NCBI RefSeq assembly: GCF_005796205.1
Contig: NZ_VAHN01000020.1
Coordinates: forward strand, 1-48,882
DNA: 48,882 nt
Reading direction: 5' to 3'
From: Pseudarthrobacter sp. NamE2
GTDB taxonomy: Bacteria; Actinomycetota; Actinomycetes; Actinomycetales; Micrococcaceae
Part shown: positions 21,997 through 29,740 of the stretch, one piece after another
Numbering within the stretch: the stretch's first letter is position 1
How the letters are laid out: each line of letters starts with the position of its first letter
Made by a program: the position numbers and the translations under genes
The notes under the pieces: model-generated
Databases searched by the model: none
What the model was told of the DNA's origin: nothing
Seen by the model: the letters and a program-made list of their open reading frames with translations, nothing else

Positions 21997-22869
21997 ATGG
22001 AACTCAGGCAGCTTCGGTATTTCCTCGTGGTTGCGGACGAGCTTCATTTCGGCCGTGCCGCTGATCGGTTGCACATCACCCAGCCACCTCTAACCGTGGC
22101 GATACGGCGGCTGGAGCGTGAGCTCGGCGTCCAGCTTTTTGACCGGACCACACGGCGGGTCACCCTGACCCCTGCGGGGGAGTCATTCAAGCGACGGGTC
22201 CAGGACGCCTTGGCAGAACTCGACGATGCAGCAGGCGATGTTGCCAGCGTCTCTACCGGAATGAGTGGAAGGATCAGGGTTGGATTTGTCAGCTCGGCCA
22301 GCTACACCGCCATCCCGGAAGCGCTCCGGAATTTCAGGGAGCAGCGCCCCCGGGTGCAACTCGTCCTGCGCCCCCTGACCAGCGGCGAGCAGGTCGAACA
22401 ACTACTCGACGGCGACTTGGACGTTGGCCTTCTTCGCGACCCCGGCCAGGTCCCCGGGCTGGCCATGCAACGGGTGAGCGCGGAGGATCTTGTTGCCGTC
22501 CTGCCCGAGGCGCACCCTCTGGCCAGAAATTCAGAGATCCGGCCCGACGATCTCTCTGGTGAGCCCATGATCCTTTTTCCCTATCGGCTCATGCCTGGGT
22601 TTGTTTCCCGGGTGCTTCAGCTGTTTGACGGGCAAGCTCCACCACGGGTTGCCCAGCAGGCCATACACCAAGAAACCGTCCTCGGCCTCGTTGCAGCCGG
22701 CATTGGCGCCTCCCTCCTCCCGGAATCAGTCCGGCGCTTTCAGATGCCGGGCGTCGTCACGCGGCCGATCACCGGACGACCGCAAACCGCCCTCTACGCA
22801 GCCCGTGGAACTACGAACCTGCCCACAGTGGACGAATTCATGAGATGCCTTCAGTCGATCGGGAAGTAA
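21997..22869 (+). CDS. LysR family transcriptional regulator
   Basis: A 290-residue LysR regulator. The N-terminal helix-turn-helix is L-H-F-G-R-A-A-D-R-L-H-I-T-Q-P-P-L-T-V-A (residues ~18-37), followed by the linker helix and a type 2 periplasmic-binding-like effector domain from ~92. The ATG at 21997 (M-E-L-R-Q-L-R-Y-F) is the standard family start; only a weak AAAG precedes it. It is divergent from the flavoprotein/M20 operon and probably its activator. A small 'TGxHCPxSG' protein gene begins 57 bases after its stop. Confidence 0.9.
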   Translation: MELRQLRYFLVVADELHFGRAADRLHITQPPLTVAIRRLERELGVQLFDRTTRRVTLTPAGESFKRRVQDALAELDDAAGDVASVSTGMSGRIRVGFVSSASYTAIPEALRNFREQRPRVQLVLRPLTSGEQVEQLLDGDLDVGLLRDPGQVPGLAMQRVSAEDLVAVLPEAHPLARNSEIRPDDLSGEPMILFPYRLMPGFVSRVLQLFDGQAPPRVAQQAIHQETVLGLVAAGIGASLLPESVRRFQMPGVVTRPITGRPQTALYAARGTTNLPTVDEFMRCLQSIGK

Positions 22870-22926
22870 CACGCACGAAACTATCATTTACTACCATTCA
22901 TTTAGTTTCACAAGGTTCAACTACTG

Positions 22927-23151
22927 ATGAATGGAGTCGCCTTGAAAAACAGAAGCCTCATGAAAACCGGGCGCGCCGCCGATTTCGGGCTACGGCGCGT
23001 TCTTCGTACCGGGGAGCACTGTCCTGTCAGTGGATGGTGGGCAGTGGCATCAGAACCTAAAGCGGCGCGGTTTATTAGCGAAGGGAGCGTGATGCCGGCC
23101 CACAACGGCATCGCGGTCGCATGGAAGCGGGCGATCCAACCCATTCTGTAG
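22927..23151 (+). CDS. Small 'TGxHCPxSGxW' protein, copy 1
   Basis: A 74-residue protein with a basic N-terminal half (~25 residues) and a compact C-terminal motif: T-G-E-H-C-P-V-S-G-W-W, a variable linker, then R-F-I-S-E-G-S-V-M-P and a terminal Trp. A second protein with the same pattern lies at 28115-28339. Only one cysteine is present, so it is not a classical zinc ribbon by itself. Start ATG 22927 with a weak AAGG upstream. It directly follows a LysR gene on the same strand. I know of unnamed small proteins with this motif in bacteria but no function. Confidence 0.6.
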   Translation: MNGVALKNRSLMKTGRAADFGLRRVLRTGEHCPVSGWWAVASEPKAARFISEGSVMPAHNGIAVAWKRAIQPIL

Positions 23152-23344
23152 GAGCTTGCCTGACGTGGCTCCACACTCGCCGTCCATGCGCTGCACGTGG
23201 AGCATTCCACCCGGGGTTCGGACACGGGCGCGTAAAAGGAAATCGCTGCATTCGCCGATACCGTGCACGGTGCTTCAAAAATTCCGAAACCCATTCACGC
23301 GACTGGCGAACCCATCCTCAATCAACTTGGCAACGAAAGAACTC

Positions 23345-24109
23345 ATGCAACAAAAACGTCCGCGCGTCGCGATTCCCGCCCGCCTCAATTCCAATTCCAT
23401 GGATGCCCGCGTCATCATAGCCGCCAAGGCTTTCCACAGCATTGTGTCCCTGGTTGAATCCCAAGACCTGCAGCCGGTGATAATCGATGATCCCGCTACC
23501 GATATGGCTCAGTTCGACGGACTGGTGCTGCCGGGCGGGGGAGACATTGACCCTGAACGCTACGGACAGTCCCAATCTCCCCAGGTTTACGACGTGAACC
23601 CAAACCAAGACGCCTTGGACTTCAACGTCGCATCCTCTGCGTTGACCCAGGAGATACCCATCTTGGGGATCTGCCGCGGGATGCAGATCTTAAACTCCTT
23701 GTTCGGCGGGACCCTCCATCAAGACCTGCAGCCCACCAAAACCACTCATCGGATCATGAGTGCAGATGTCGCCGAATGGTCTTGGCACCGCGTTGCCCTG
23801 CGGTCCGGTTCACCACTGGCACTGGCCTCGGGAACTAAAACGCCCAACATCGCGTCAGCACACCACCAAGGCATCGATCGCCTCGGACATGGCCTGATTT
23901 TGGAAGGGACCGCACCCGACGGGCTACCTGAAGCATTCTCAACCACGAACGGGCTCATCTGGGCAGTCCAATGGCATCCGGAAGCGGAAGGAACAGAGCC
24001 CTTAGTCCAGATGGCACCCTTCCACCTTTTCGCCGACCGGGTCAAAAGCGAACACGAAGGGGCTGATTCCTGCGCCCGACCTGAGGGCTTGCAACCAGCC
24101 ATTGCTTGA
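23345..24109 (+). CDS. Class I glutamine amidotransferase-like (C26) gamma-glutamyl hydrolase
   Basis: A 254-residue peptidase C26 protein of the PuuD type, which hydrolyses gamma-glutamyl amides such as gamma-glutamyl-GABA. The nucleophile is Cys110 in L-G-I-C-R-G-M-Q; the His-Glu pair is in W-A-V-Q-W-H-P-E. Other family blocks are G-L-V-L-P-G-G-G-D-I-D-P near residue 60 and A-H-H-Q-G-I-D. The ATG at 23345 follows a weak AAAGAA; the frame extends upstream but lacks homology there. It stands alone after the small cysteine protein. Link to polyamine or amine catabolism fits the neighbouring loci but is inferred. Confidence 0.85.
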   Translation: MQQKRPRVAIPARLNSNSMDARVIIAAKAFHSIVSLVESQDLQPVIIDDPATDMAQFDGLVLPGGGDIDPERYGQSQSPQVYDVNPNQDALDFNVASSALTQEIPILGICRGMQILNSLFGGTLHQDLQPTKTTHRIMSADVAEWSWHRVALRSGSPLALASGTKTPNIASAHHQGIDRLGHGLILEGTAPDGLPEAFSTTNGLIWAVQWHPEAEGTEPLVQMAPFHLFADRVKSEHEGADSCARPEGLQPAIA

Positions 24110-24657
24110 AACGAGCTCACCCACGTATCGACCCCCACGAGCGCGGGCCGCGTGTGCCGCAAGTAGCCATCGGGTCATTCCGGAGGCAAGAGAAATCGGA
24201 TGAGGGTCCGGTACCCGCCTCACTCGTCAAGGTTTCTCGAGGTCGCCTTCGGGCGAAACTCGGACGGAGGTGACTGGCATTGCGTGGCAAGATGCGGCCC
24301 GCCAGACCGTCCTCATCTGAACGCGACGATTTGCGTCGGCGTCAGAATAGGGTGAAATTCCGCTTCACCGACACTGGCTCAATGATGTTCTCAGATCCCA
24401 TTCTGACAGTTGGAGGGACGGGAAACCCGAGTGCGGCAGCCCGCGAAACCTAGAAATTCTCAACAGATCCGGGGCCTGATTGAGATCGCTTGGGGAATCA
24501 GCCGTCAATTCACGTCTCATGACTCGACAGGTGTCTGCGAACAAGACGAGAGCTCTAACGACAGGGGAATCCTCCCTGGCCACGGGCCCGAACGTCAGGT
24601 TGGAGTGTACTTCAACGGGATATGAATCGGTCTGGGAACGGGCCACCAGACTTTGCG
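24110..24657. other. Gene-poor stretch
   Basis: About 550 bases without a supported gene. GC content looks lower than in the flanking operons, and short frames exist on both strands but lack ribosome sites or recognisable motifs. A small hairpin (GGTGAA...TTCACC near 24353-24371) is visible. It may be a decayed gene region; I see no insertion-sequence ends. Confidence 0.4.
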
Positions 24658-24765
24658 TTAGTGTCTGCCGCTGGCCGCTGTTCTAGAAGCGTGCTCGGCT
24701 ACCAAGCGTGCCAAGTCGCGGGAAACTTCAGCCTTTGCGGCTGCCCTTGCATCGGTTTGCGACAT
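24658..24765 (-). CDS. Possible 35-residue small protein
   Basis: An ATG at 24765 preceded by AGAGGAT opens a 35-codon frame with a helical, Ala/Arg/Glu-rich composition (A-R-A-A-A-K-A-E-V-S-R-D-L-A-R-L-V-A-E). It overlaps the end of the frame at 24699-24920 in a different register. No family is recognised. The amphipathic pattern and ribosome site make it more credible than a random frame, but size limits confidence. Confidence 0.35.
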   Translation of the reverse strand: MSQTDARAAAKAEVSRDLARLVAEHASRTAASGRH

Positions 24766-24920
24766 GTTGGTGATCCTCTTTGCGTCGAACTGGCGAGGAG
24801 CCCTACGAGCTGTGCGCCCCTGATGGTGCCACGTTCTACGTCAGCCGTTTCGGCCAATGGATCATGAAACATGACATGCCCGGCATCGGGTTTGGTATCG
24901 GGAAGTCTGGTTTGATTCAT
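24699..24920 (-). CDS. Possible small hypothetical protein (73 aa)
   Basis: A 73-residue frame with ATG at 24920, preceded by GGAAAGGTGAG, a strong ribosome site. The N-terminal two thirds read as plausible protein (H-V-M-F-H-D-P-L-A-E-T-A-D-V-E-R-G-T-I-R-G-A-Q-L-V-G-L-L-A, discontinuous here); the C-terminus turns Arg/Pro-rich, as if shifted out of frame. It lies 61 bases downstream of the helix-turn-helix gene on the same strand. It could be a real small gene or a frameshifted relic. Confidence 0.4.
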   Translation of the reverse strand: MNQTRLPDTKPDAGHVMFHDPLAETADVERGTIRGAQLVGLLASSTQRGSPTCRKPMQGQPQRLKFPATWHAW

Positions 24921-24981
24921 CGACTCACCTTTCCGATTTTGGACAGCAGTTCATGAATCGACTTCTCCTAGGCACCGGGTT

Positions 24982-25545
24982 CTATGCAGGGAGCGCAGAT
25001 CGTGCCTCTACGCCCCACGTCATTTTCCGAATGTTTTCAGGATTCAGCCCAGTCAATGCGGCCAGTTCGTAGTCATCCAGGAGCCGCTTTCTCCGGGCGG
25101 CGGCGAGGAGTTTGAGCTGCTTGGCTTCCACCGCAGCTTTGGAGCGCTCCAGAGCTGCCAGTTCTGTGCTAAGGGCACAAATGATCTCAAGGTGCTCCTG
25201 CCGGGACGACGCGTTTGGATGCAGATCCGGGAAGGAAAGCCCGATTCTGCGCACTTCGAAGCGCGATATTCGGGTTGCTTCTGCCAGGACCTTGATGGTT
25301 AGACCGTCGCTGAGCGCCTGTGCGATCTGCTGGTTCAGGTGAGCAGACGCGTCGCGGAGGCTACTGGATTTAAAACGGATGGACTGCCGGTAGTAGCTCA
25401 ACAGCTTTCGAACCCGCTCGGTCTGTTGAGCAGGCGACTTGCGCTTTCGGGTACCACGGTACCGGTAACCCGCGGGGCCGCTATCTGGTCGTGCACTCGG
25501 CGTGACTTTGGCAGCGTCGGGGCGACGTGTTTTGGGTGCAGGCAA
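24982..25545 (-). CDS. Orphan helix-turn-helix protein (187 aa)
   Basis: A 187-residue basic protein with no family I can name. A Lys/Arg/Pro-rich N-terminus (~45 residues) precedes a helical domain. Two segments look like helix-turn-helix units: S-D-G-L-T-I-K-V-L-A-E-A-T-R-I-S-R-F-E-V near residue 80 and D-Y-E-L-A-A-L-T-G-L-N-P-E-N-I-R near 160. A long Ala/Leu/Glu-rich stretch between them may form a coiled coil. The TTG at 25545 is supported by GAGGA 6 bases upstream, and no ATG fits. It resembles accessory-element or plasmid-type DNA-binding proteins, but that is an impression only. Confidence 0.6.
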   Translation of the reverse strand: MPAPKTRRPDAAKVTPSARPDSGPAGYRYRGTRKRKSPAQQTERVRKLLSYYRQSIRFKSSSLRDASAHLNQQIAQALSDGLTIKVLAEATRISRFEVRRIGLSFPDLHPNASSRQEHLEIICALSTELAALERSKAAVEAKQLKLLAAARRKRLLDDYELAALTGLNPENIRKMTWGVEARSALPA

Positions 25546-25943
25546 TTGTATTCCTCACATCATCGACGTGCATTCCGGACGAACCCGGCAGAACTGCATT
25601 TTGCTGCAGTAGTGCCGGTTTCCAGAGCGTCGGGGCTGCAGACTTATCCAGAAGGTTAGGCCGAACGGGCAGGGCTCGGGAAATACGAAAACTGCGTGGA
25701 GCCATAAGTATCTGTTGGGTCCGCCGAAGCTTCAACACTTTGAGGGAGCCAAGGATTCTAGCCGTCGAGCGGGGGAGAAGCCTGGGGCTCCAGTTTCACC
25801 TGGTCCTGGAAGGCGATGCAGAAACCCTTGCCGGTCATAAGGGACGCTTATCCGTCCACGCACTTTAGGTCTTATCCAGACCGAGGCCAGACTCCTTAGG
25901 CTCGAAGGAATCAGTACAGCCCTGAGACCTTTTGGAAGAGACC
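25546..25943. other. Long leader upstream of the aminotransferase gene
   Basis: About 400 bases with no convincing gene. Two imperfect copies of CTTATCCAGA followed shortly by AGGCC occur (near 25637 and 25868), both on the plus strand, the second about 65 bases upstream of the aminotransferase start. This could be a repeated regulatory site or the remains of a structured leader. I checked by eye for SAM-type riboswitch cores and did not find one. Confidence 0.35.
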
Positions 25944-27152
25944 ATGTCTGAATTTGAACCAGCATCGCGGGTGTCCCGCATCAAGTCTTCTGCCAGTGTG
26001 GCCGCCGCGGCCCGTGTGCGTGAGCTGAAGGCAGAAGGGCGCCGGATCCTGGACCTGACGGTCGGCGAGCCTGACTTCGACACCCCGGCCCACATCAAGT
26101 CTGCAGCAATCGAGGCGATCACCCGGGGGGAGACGAAGTACACCTCGGTTACCGGCACCCCGGCGCTGCAGACGGCGATCCTTCAGACCTTGGAACTGCG
26201 CACGGGCATTCACTACTCGCCGGCTGAGATCACCATCGGCGGCGGGGCCAAGCAGGTTATTTTCACGGCCTTCATGGCATCCCTGAATGCCGGCGATGAA
26301 GTGGTGGTCCCTGCCCCGTACTGGGTCTCGTATCCGGACATGGTGCTCGCCAATGAGGGCACTCCGGTAGTGGTTCCCTGCAGCGAGGAGTCGGGGTTCA
26401 AGCTCACTCCCGATGCCTTGGCAGGGGCGCTCAATGAACGGACCAAGTGGGTGATCCTGAATACGCCGTCGAATCCTACCGGAGCCGTGTACTCTCCGAG
26501 GGAACTGCGGGAGCTCGCGGATGTTCTGGCGAACTTCCCGCACGTCTTTGTCCTGACTGACGAGATCTATGATCAGATTTACTTTGGCCAGGCGAAGCTC
26601 TCGTGCCTCGTGGAGGTCGCCCCCGAATTAAAGGACCGCATTCTGGCCGTCAACGGAGTTTCCAAGGCCTATGCCATGACCGGATGGCGCCTGGGGTACG
26701 CCGCCGGCCCGGCGCCGCTCATTGCAGCGATCAACAAACTGCAGTCCCAGATCTCGTCCTGCCCCTCCTCGGTGAGCCAGGCCGCGAGTGCTGCCGCGCT
26801 TACCGGCGACCAAAGCTTCGTGCAGGAAAGCCGTGAGGTCTACCGCAGCCGGCGGGATGCGGCAGTCGCCGCTCTCAACGCCGTTGACGGACTGTCATGC
26901 ACGACGCCGGAAGGCGCCTTTTACGCATACGTCAACTGCGCGGGGGTCATCGGAAAAACGACGCCCGAGGGGAAGGTCATCGAAAATGACCAGGACTTCA
27001 CCCTCTACCTCCTGGAGGCGGCATCGGTAGCTGTTATCCAGGGATCGGCTTATGGACTGGGCCCCTACTTCCGCATCTCCTACGCGACCGGCCTTGACGT
27101 CATCGAAGAGTCCATTGCCGCTATCGACAAGGCCGTCCAGGCCCTCACCTAA
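25944..27152 (+). CDS. Class I aminotransferase (aspartate aminotransferase type)
   Basis: A 402-residue fold-type I PLP enzyme. The PLP lysine is Lys241 in V-S-K-A-Y-A-M-T-G-W-R-L-G-Y. Other anchors are Asn-Pro in T-P-S-N-P-T-G-A, Asp in L-T-D-E-I-Y and the substrate carboxylate Arg in Y-F-R-I-S-Y. The ATG at 25944 follows GGAAGAG. Thirty bases downstream lies an RraA-type aldolase gene. The pair suggests transamination of a dicarboxylic amino acid to a 4-hydroxy-2-oxo acid that the aldolase then splits. The general aspartate aminotransferase role is the alternative. Confidence 0.88.
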   Translation: MSEFEPASRVSRIKSSASVAAAARVRELKAEGRRILDLTVGEPDFDTPAHIKSAAIEAITRGETKYTSVTGTPALQTAILQTLELRTGIHYSPAEITIGGGAKQVIFTAFMASLNAGDEVVVPAPYWVSYPDMVLANEGTPVVVPCSEESGFKLTPDALAGALNERTKWVILNTPSNPTGAVYSPRELRELADVLANFPHVFVLTDEIYDQIYFGQAKLSCLVEVAPELKDRILAVNGVSKAYAMTGWRLGYAAGPAPLIAAINKLQSQISSCPSSVSQAASAAALTGDQSFVQESREVYRSRRDAAVAALNAVDGLSCTTPEGAFYAYVNCAGVIGKTTPEGKVIENDQDFTLYLLEAASVAVIQGSAYGLGPYFRISYATGLDVIEESIAAIDKAVQALT

Positions 27153-27182
27153 TTTCCAGATCGCACCAGAAGGAAAACCACC

Positions 27183-27860
27183 GTGATTCACGTCAAAACC
27201 AACATCGAGCGGCCCGCTGCCGACGCGATCAGCCGCCTGGCGAAGTTCTCGTCGGCCACCATTCACGAGGCCCAAGGACGCAAGGGAGCCCTCAGCTCCA
27301 AGATCAAGCCGATCGACCGAAGCATGTCCTTCTGCGGGCCTGCAGTCACTGTCCGCTGTGCCCCGCGGGACAATCTCATGCTGCAGGTGGCCATCCATTA
27401 TGCGGAAGCAGGAGACGTCGTCCTGGCGGCGGCGGGGGAGTACGAGGAAGCCGGAACCTTCGGCGACGTCCTCGGCAACGCCATGAAGGCCAAGGGGCTG
27501 GCCGGGCTGGTGACTGACTCGGGCGTCCGCGACACCCAGGACCTTATCGAGCTTGGCCTGCCTGTCTTTTCCGGAAGCGTCTCGATCAAGGGCACCGTCA
27601 AGGAGACAATCGGACCCATCAACCACCCGGTGGTTTTTGGAGACGAGGTCATCTACCCCGGTGACGTCCTCCGCGGTGATGCAGACGGCGTTGTGGTGGT
27701 CAGGAAGGACGAGATCGAGGATGTCATACGCCTCTCGCAGGAACGTGACGACGCCGAGCGGGAGCTCATCCGCCTCTACCAGGCCGGCGGCACCACGATT
27801 GAACTGTGCAACCTCACCGAGGTCCTAAAGGCCAAGGGATTGCTCGTCGAAAACGCCTAA
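27183..27860 (+). CDS. RraA family aldolase (4-hydroxy-4-methyl-2-oxoglutarate / 4-carboxy-4-hydroxy-2-oxoadipate aldolase type)
   Basis: A 225-residue RraA-fold protein, probably a divalent-metal class II pyruvate aldolase with oxaloacetate decarboxylase activity. Supporting blocks are the N-terminal S-S-A-T-I-H-E-A, A-E-A-G-D-V-V-L-A-A, the metal/substrate loop T-D-S-G-V-R-D and Y-P-G-D-V-L-R-G-D-A-D-G-V-V-V-V. GTG start at 27183 with GAAGGA upstream. It is co-directional with and close to the aminotransferase gene; two hairpins follow. True substrate unknown. The regulator name RraA would be misleading here because catalytic residues are kept. Confidence 0.87.
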   Translation: MIHVKTNIERPAADAISRLAKFSSATIHEAQGRKGALSSKIKPIDRSMSFCGPAVTVRCAPRDNLMLQVAIHYAEAGDVVLAAAGEYEEAGTFGDVLGNAMKAKGLAGLVTDSGVRDTQDLIELGLPVFSGSVSIKGTVKETIGPINHPVVFGDEVIYPGDVLRGDADGVVVVRKDEIEDVIRLSQERDDAERELIRLYQAGGTTIELCNLTEVLKAKGLLVENA

Positions 27861-27870
27861 AAGTGTCCAA

Positions 27871-27894
27871 GGCCAGCGCCGCTGGGCGCTGGCC
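27871..27894 (+). terminator. Terminator of the aminotransferase-aldolase operon
   Basis: A perfect 10-bp stem GGCCAGCGCC / GGCGCTGGCC with a 4-base loop, 10 bases after the aldolase stop; GGAGGG and then an A run follow. Confidence 0.75.
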
Positions 27895-27904
27895 GGAGGG
27901 AAAA

Positions 27905-27955
27905 AAATAAGGGAGGGTTGGCGGGTCCTGGTCAGGACCAGCCAACCCCCTTATT
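27905..27955 (-). terminator. Long composite hairpin, probable terminator for the leftward transcript
   Basis: AATAAGGG(AG)GGTTGGC pairs with GCCAACCCCCTTATT, with two extra bases on one side, and encloses an inner hairpin GGTCCT-GGTC-AGGACC. On the minus strand it is followed by TTATTTTTTTCCC, a strong T-tract, so it fits the leftward transcript from the small cysteine gene and LysR. Confidence 0.75.
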
Positions 27956-28114
27956 CGTATCCGTCACTGTCAGTTCCAGTTGCAGGCGGTCGCCGTGGGC
28001 CTAAGCAACTTCCGATGCATGAGAGCAACTTCCCATGGCGTGAGCTGAATGCCCAGGAGCGCTACAGGGACAAGGAACGGCACCAGGAAGCGCCACCGCT
28101 TCCGGGAAAAGCGC

Positions 28115-28339
28115 TTACGGCAGGGAGTATGCAGGTGGTCCGACGTAACCGTCCTCGAGGTGCCAAAGCGTTGACTTGCCTGGACCTGTCGGCGGCATGA
28201 TGCTGCCCTCAAACACGAAGATGGGTTCAATTGACCGGTCTTCCGGGCACCAAAAACCACTGGCCGGACAGTGCGATCCTGTTTTTGCCCTCAAGGTCAG
28301 ACTAGTGGCAGAATTTCTGCGATTTGAAATCTTTTTCAC
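28115..28339 (-). CDS. Small 'TGxHCPxSGxW' protein, copy 2
   Basis: A 74-residue protein sharing with copy 1 (22927-23151) a basic N-terminal part and the motif T-G-S-H-C-P-A-S-G-F-W, a linker of similar length, then F-V-F-E-G-S-I-M-P-P and a later Trp. The GTG at 28339 has GGGAG 7 bases upstream, a good ribosome site, which supports translation. A second Cys (F-W-C-P) is unique to this copy. It follows a LysR gene on the same strand, 121 bases after its stop, the same arrangement as copy 1. Function unknown. Confidence 0.65.
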   Translation of the reverse strand: MKKISNRRNSATSLTLRAKTGSHCPASGFWCPEDRSIEPIFVFEGSIMPPTGPGKSTLWHLEDGYVGPPAYSLP

Positions 28340-28460
28340 GGCGGCTCTCCCAATTAATAATTACAGAACCAATGGCTGGAATTCTGTGGCCTTGCTTCCA
28401 CATTAGATTCTTGGGAGTCCCTTTACTAAGACGAATGTTCAATGTCCTGATAAGCCAATC

Positions 28461-29405
28461 CTATGAAGCCGCGGCTCCTCGCCGTCTGGCGTACTTACTG
28501 CTGAGCATTTCATGAAGCATCTCCTTCAGCACAAGGAGCACCGCCGAGGCCGCTTCTGAGAGCGGCTCGTGGTCAGGCGTGCACAATGCGATCTTGCACT
28601 GCAGTTCCGGGTCAACAATCCGGAGTACACGGAAGTCTTCCTCGTGGAACAGGGCATCGGCGGCTGACTTCGGAAGGACGGTTGCACCTAAGTCAGCCCG
28701 CAGAAGCCGCGTCAGCGAAGGTACGGACTCGATCTCGCCGACCAGGCGCAGCTGCAGGCCTCTACTTTGAAGGCCCGATTCGACCAGCTGGCGGAGCGTA
28801 TGGTTCTGCTCAGGCAGGAAAAGCCCATGCTGTGCCGCCTCTTCCAAAGAGACGCCTCCGTCCTCCACCCCAGGTCCGATGCTTCTGCGGGCGTTCACAA
28901 CCAGGTAAAGGTCTTCGACAATCATGGTGGTGAACTGGACGCCCCGGATCGGGCCCGGCTCATAGATGAGGGCCATGTCTAGCCTGCCGTTTTTGATGGC
29001 CTCGCTGAGGACACCGCCGTAGATCTCGGTGATATGCAGCACGATATCCGGGTATCTGTGGGCGACTTCGCTGATGATCTGGGGGGTCAGACTTGAGGCC
29101 ATGCTGTAAGGAGCGATAGCAATGGACACGCGTCCGGAAGGTGCGGCCCCTGATGCCGCAACGTCCTGGCGCGCCTGCTCCACCTGTCGCAAGATCATGT
29201 GCGCGTGCCGATACAGCGTGTTACCGGCGGCTGTGGGCTGCACCCCCTGCTTGCTGCGGATCAACAGCCGCTGCTTCAGTTCATTCTCAAGGGCAGTCAC
29301 CTGCTGGCTCAAGGCCGGCTGCGCCACATGCAGCGCGGCCGCGGCCTTGGTGATACTGCCCGAATCCACGATCTGCACGAAGTATGCGAGCTTCCGCGTA
29401 TCCAT
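28461..29405 (-). CDS. LysR family transcriptional regulator
   Basis: A 314-residue LysR regulator of the Nac/CbbR-like branch. The helix-turn-helix is at residues ~16-36 (G-S-I-T-K-A-A-A-A-L-H-V-A-Q-P-A-L-S-Q-Q-V) and the effector domain from ~92 (G-R-V-S-I-A-I-A-P). The C-terminus is Arg/Ala-rich. The ATG at 29405 follows AGGAAGG. It is divergent from the ABC importer operon with a 335-base gap containing a candidate operator, so it most likely controls the importer and perhaps the aminotransferase-aldolase pair. Confidence 0.9.
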   Translation of the reverse strand: MDTRKLAYFVQIVDSGSITKAAAALHVAQPALSQQVTALENELKQRLLIRSKQGVQPTAAGNTLYRHAHMILRQVEQARQDVAASGAAPSGRVSIAIAPYSMASSLTPQIISEVAHRYPDIVLHITEIYGGVLSEAIKNGRLDMALIYEPGPIRGVQFTTMIVEDLYLVVNARRSIGPGVEDGGVSLEEAAQHGLFLPEQNHTLRQLVESGLQSRGLQLRLVGEIESVPSLTRLLRADLGATVLPKSAADALFHEEDFRVLRIVDPELQCKIALCTPDHEPLSEAASAVLLVLKEMLHEMLSSKYARRRGAAAS

Positions 29406-29740
29406 AGCTTGCCTTCCTTCCTAAAGGACCACCGGCGACCTCCTCGAACCTTGGAGGGTCATATCCGGATGCTATGGAGGGATATGCAATAGGTCTTTGT
29501 GTGATCCGCATCTCGAACACTAGTTTGATCTTACATCGCGATTCTAGCGCCTGCTCGATGTCCTCCCCGAGAGGCAGGCATAAGGATTCGCGATGCCACC
29601 AGACGCATTTCGCATAAAGGCCAGCTTCAACAAAATAGTCGCGGTCTTTAACATCACGGAAATAAGAAGACCCTAGGTTTAGAAGCATCAAAGATTCGCT
29701 GCCATAAACCGGACTCTTCTTTATTAAAGAAAGCTGACAA
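29406..29740. other. Divergent regulatory region between LysR and the ABC importer
   Basis: 335 bases without a gene. It contains ATATCC (29461-29466) and GGATAT (29480-29485), an inverted repeat with a 13-base spacer about 55 bases upstream of the LysR start, which resembles a LysR site. The importer start at 29741 has a weak AAAG ribosome site. The importer-proximal ~200 bases are AT-richer than the surrounding coding DNA. Confidence 0.45.

Noticed and set aside
24365..24646. 93-codon minus-strand frame downstream of the small helical frame
   Set aside because: GTG start without a ribosome site and no recognisable motif.
25546..25943. SAM-type riboswitch upstream of the aminotransferase
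   Set aside because: CTTATCCAGA resembles the first bases of a SAM-I aptamer, but the conserved core and pairing elements are absent by eye.
27970..28260. Minus-strand frame with a hydrophobic stretch (F-L-V-P-F-L-V-P-V-A-L-L)
   Set aside because: There is no start codon with a ribosome site after the small cysteine gene, and it overlaps that gene in another frame and the terminator region.
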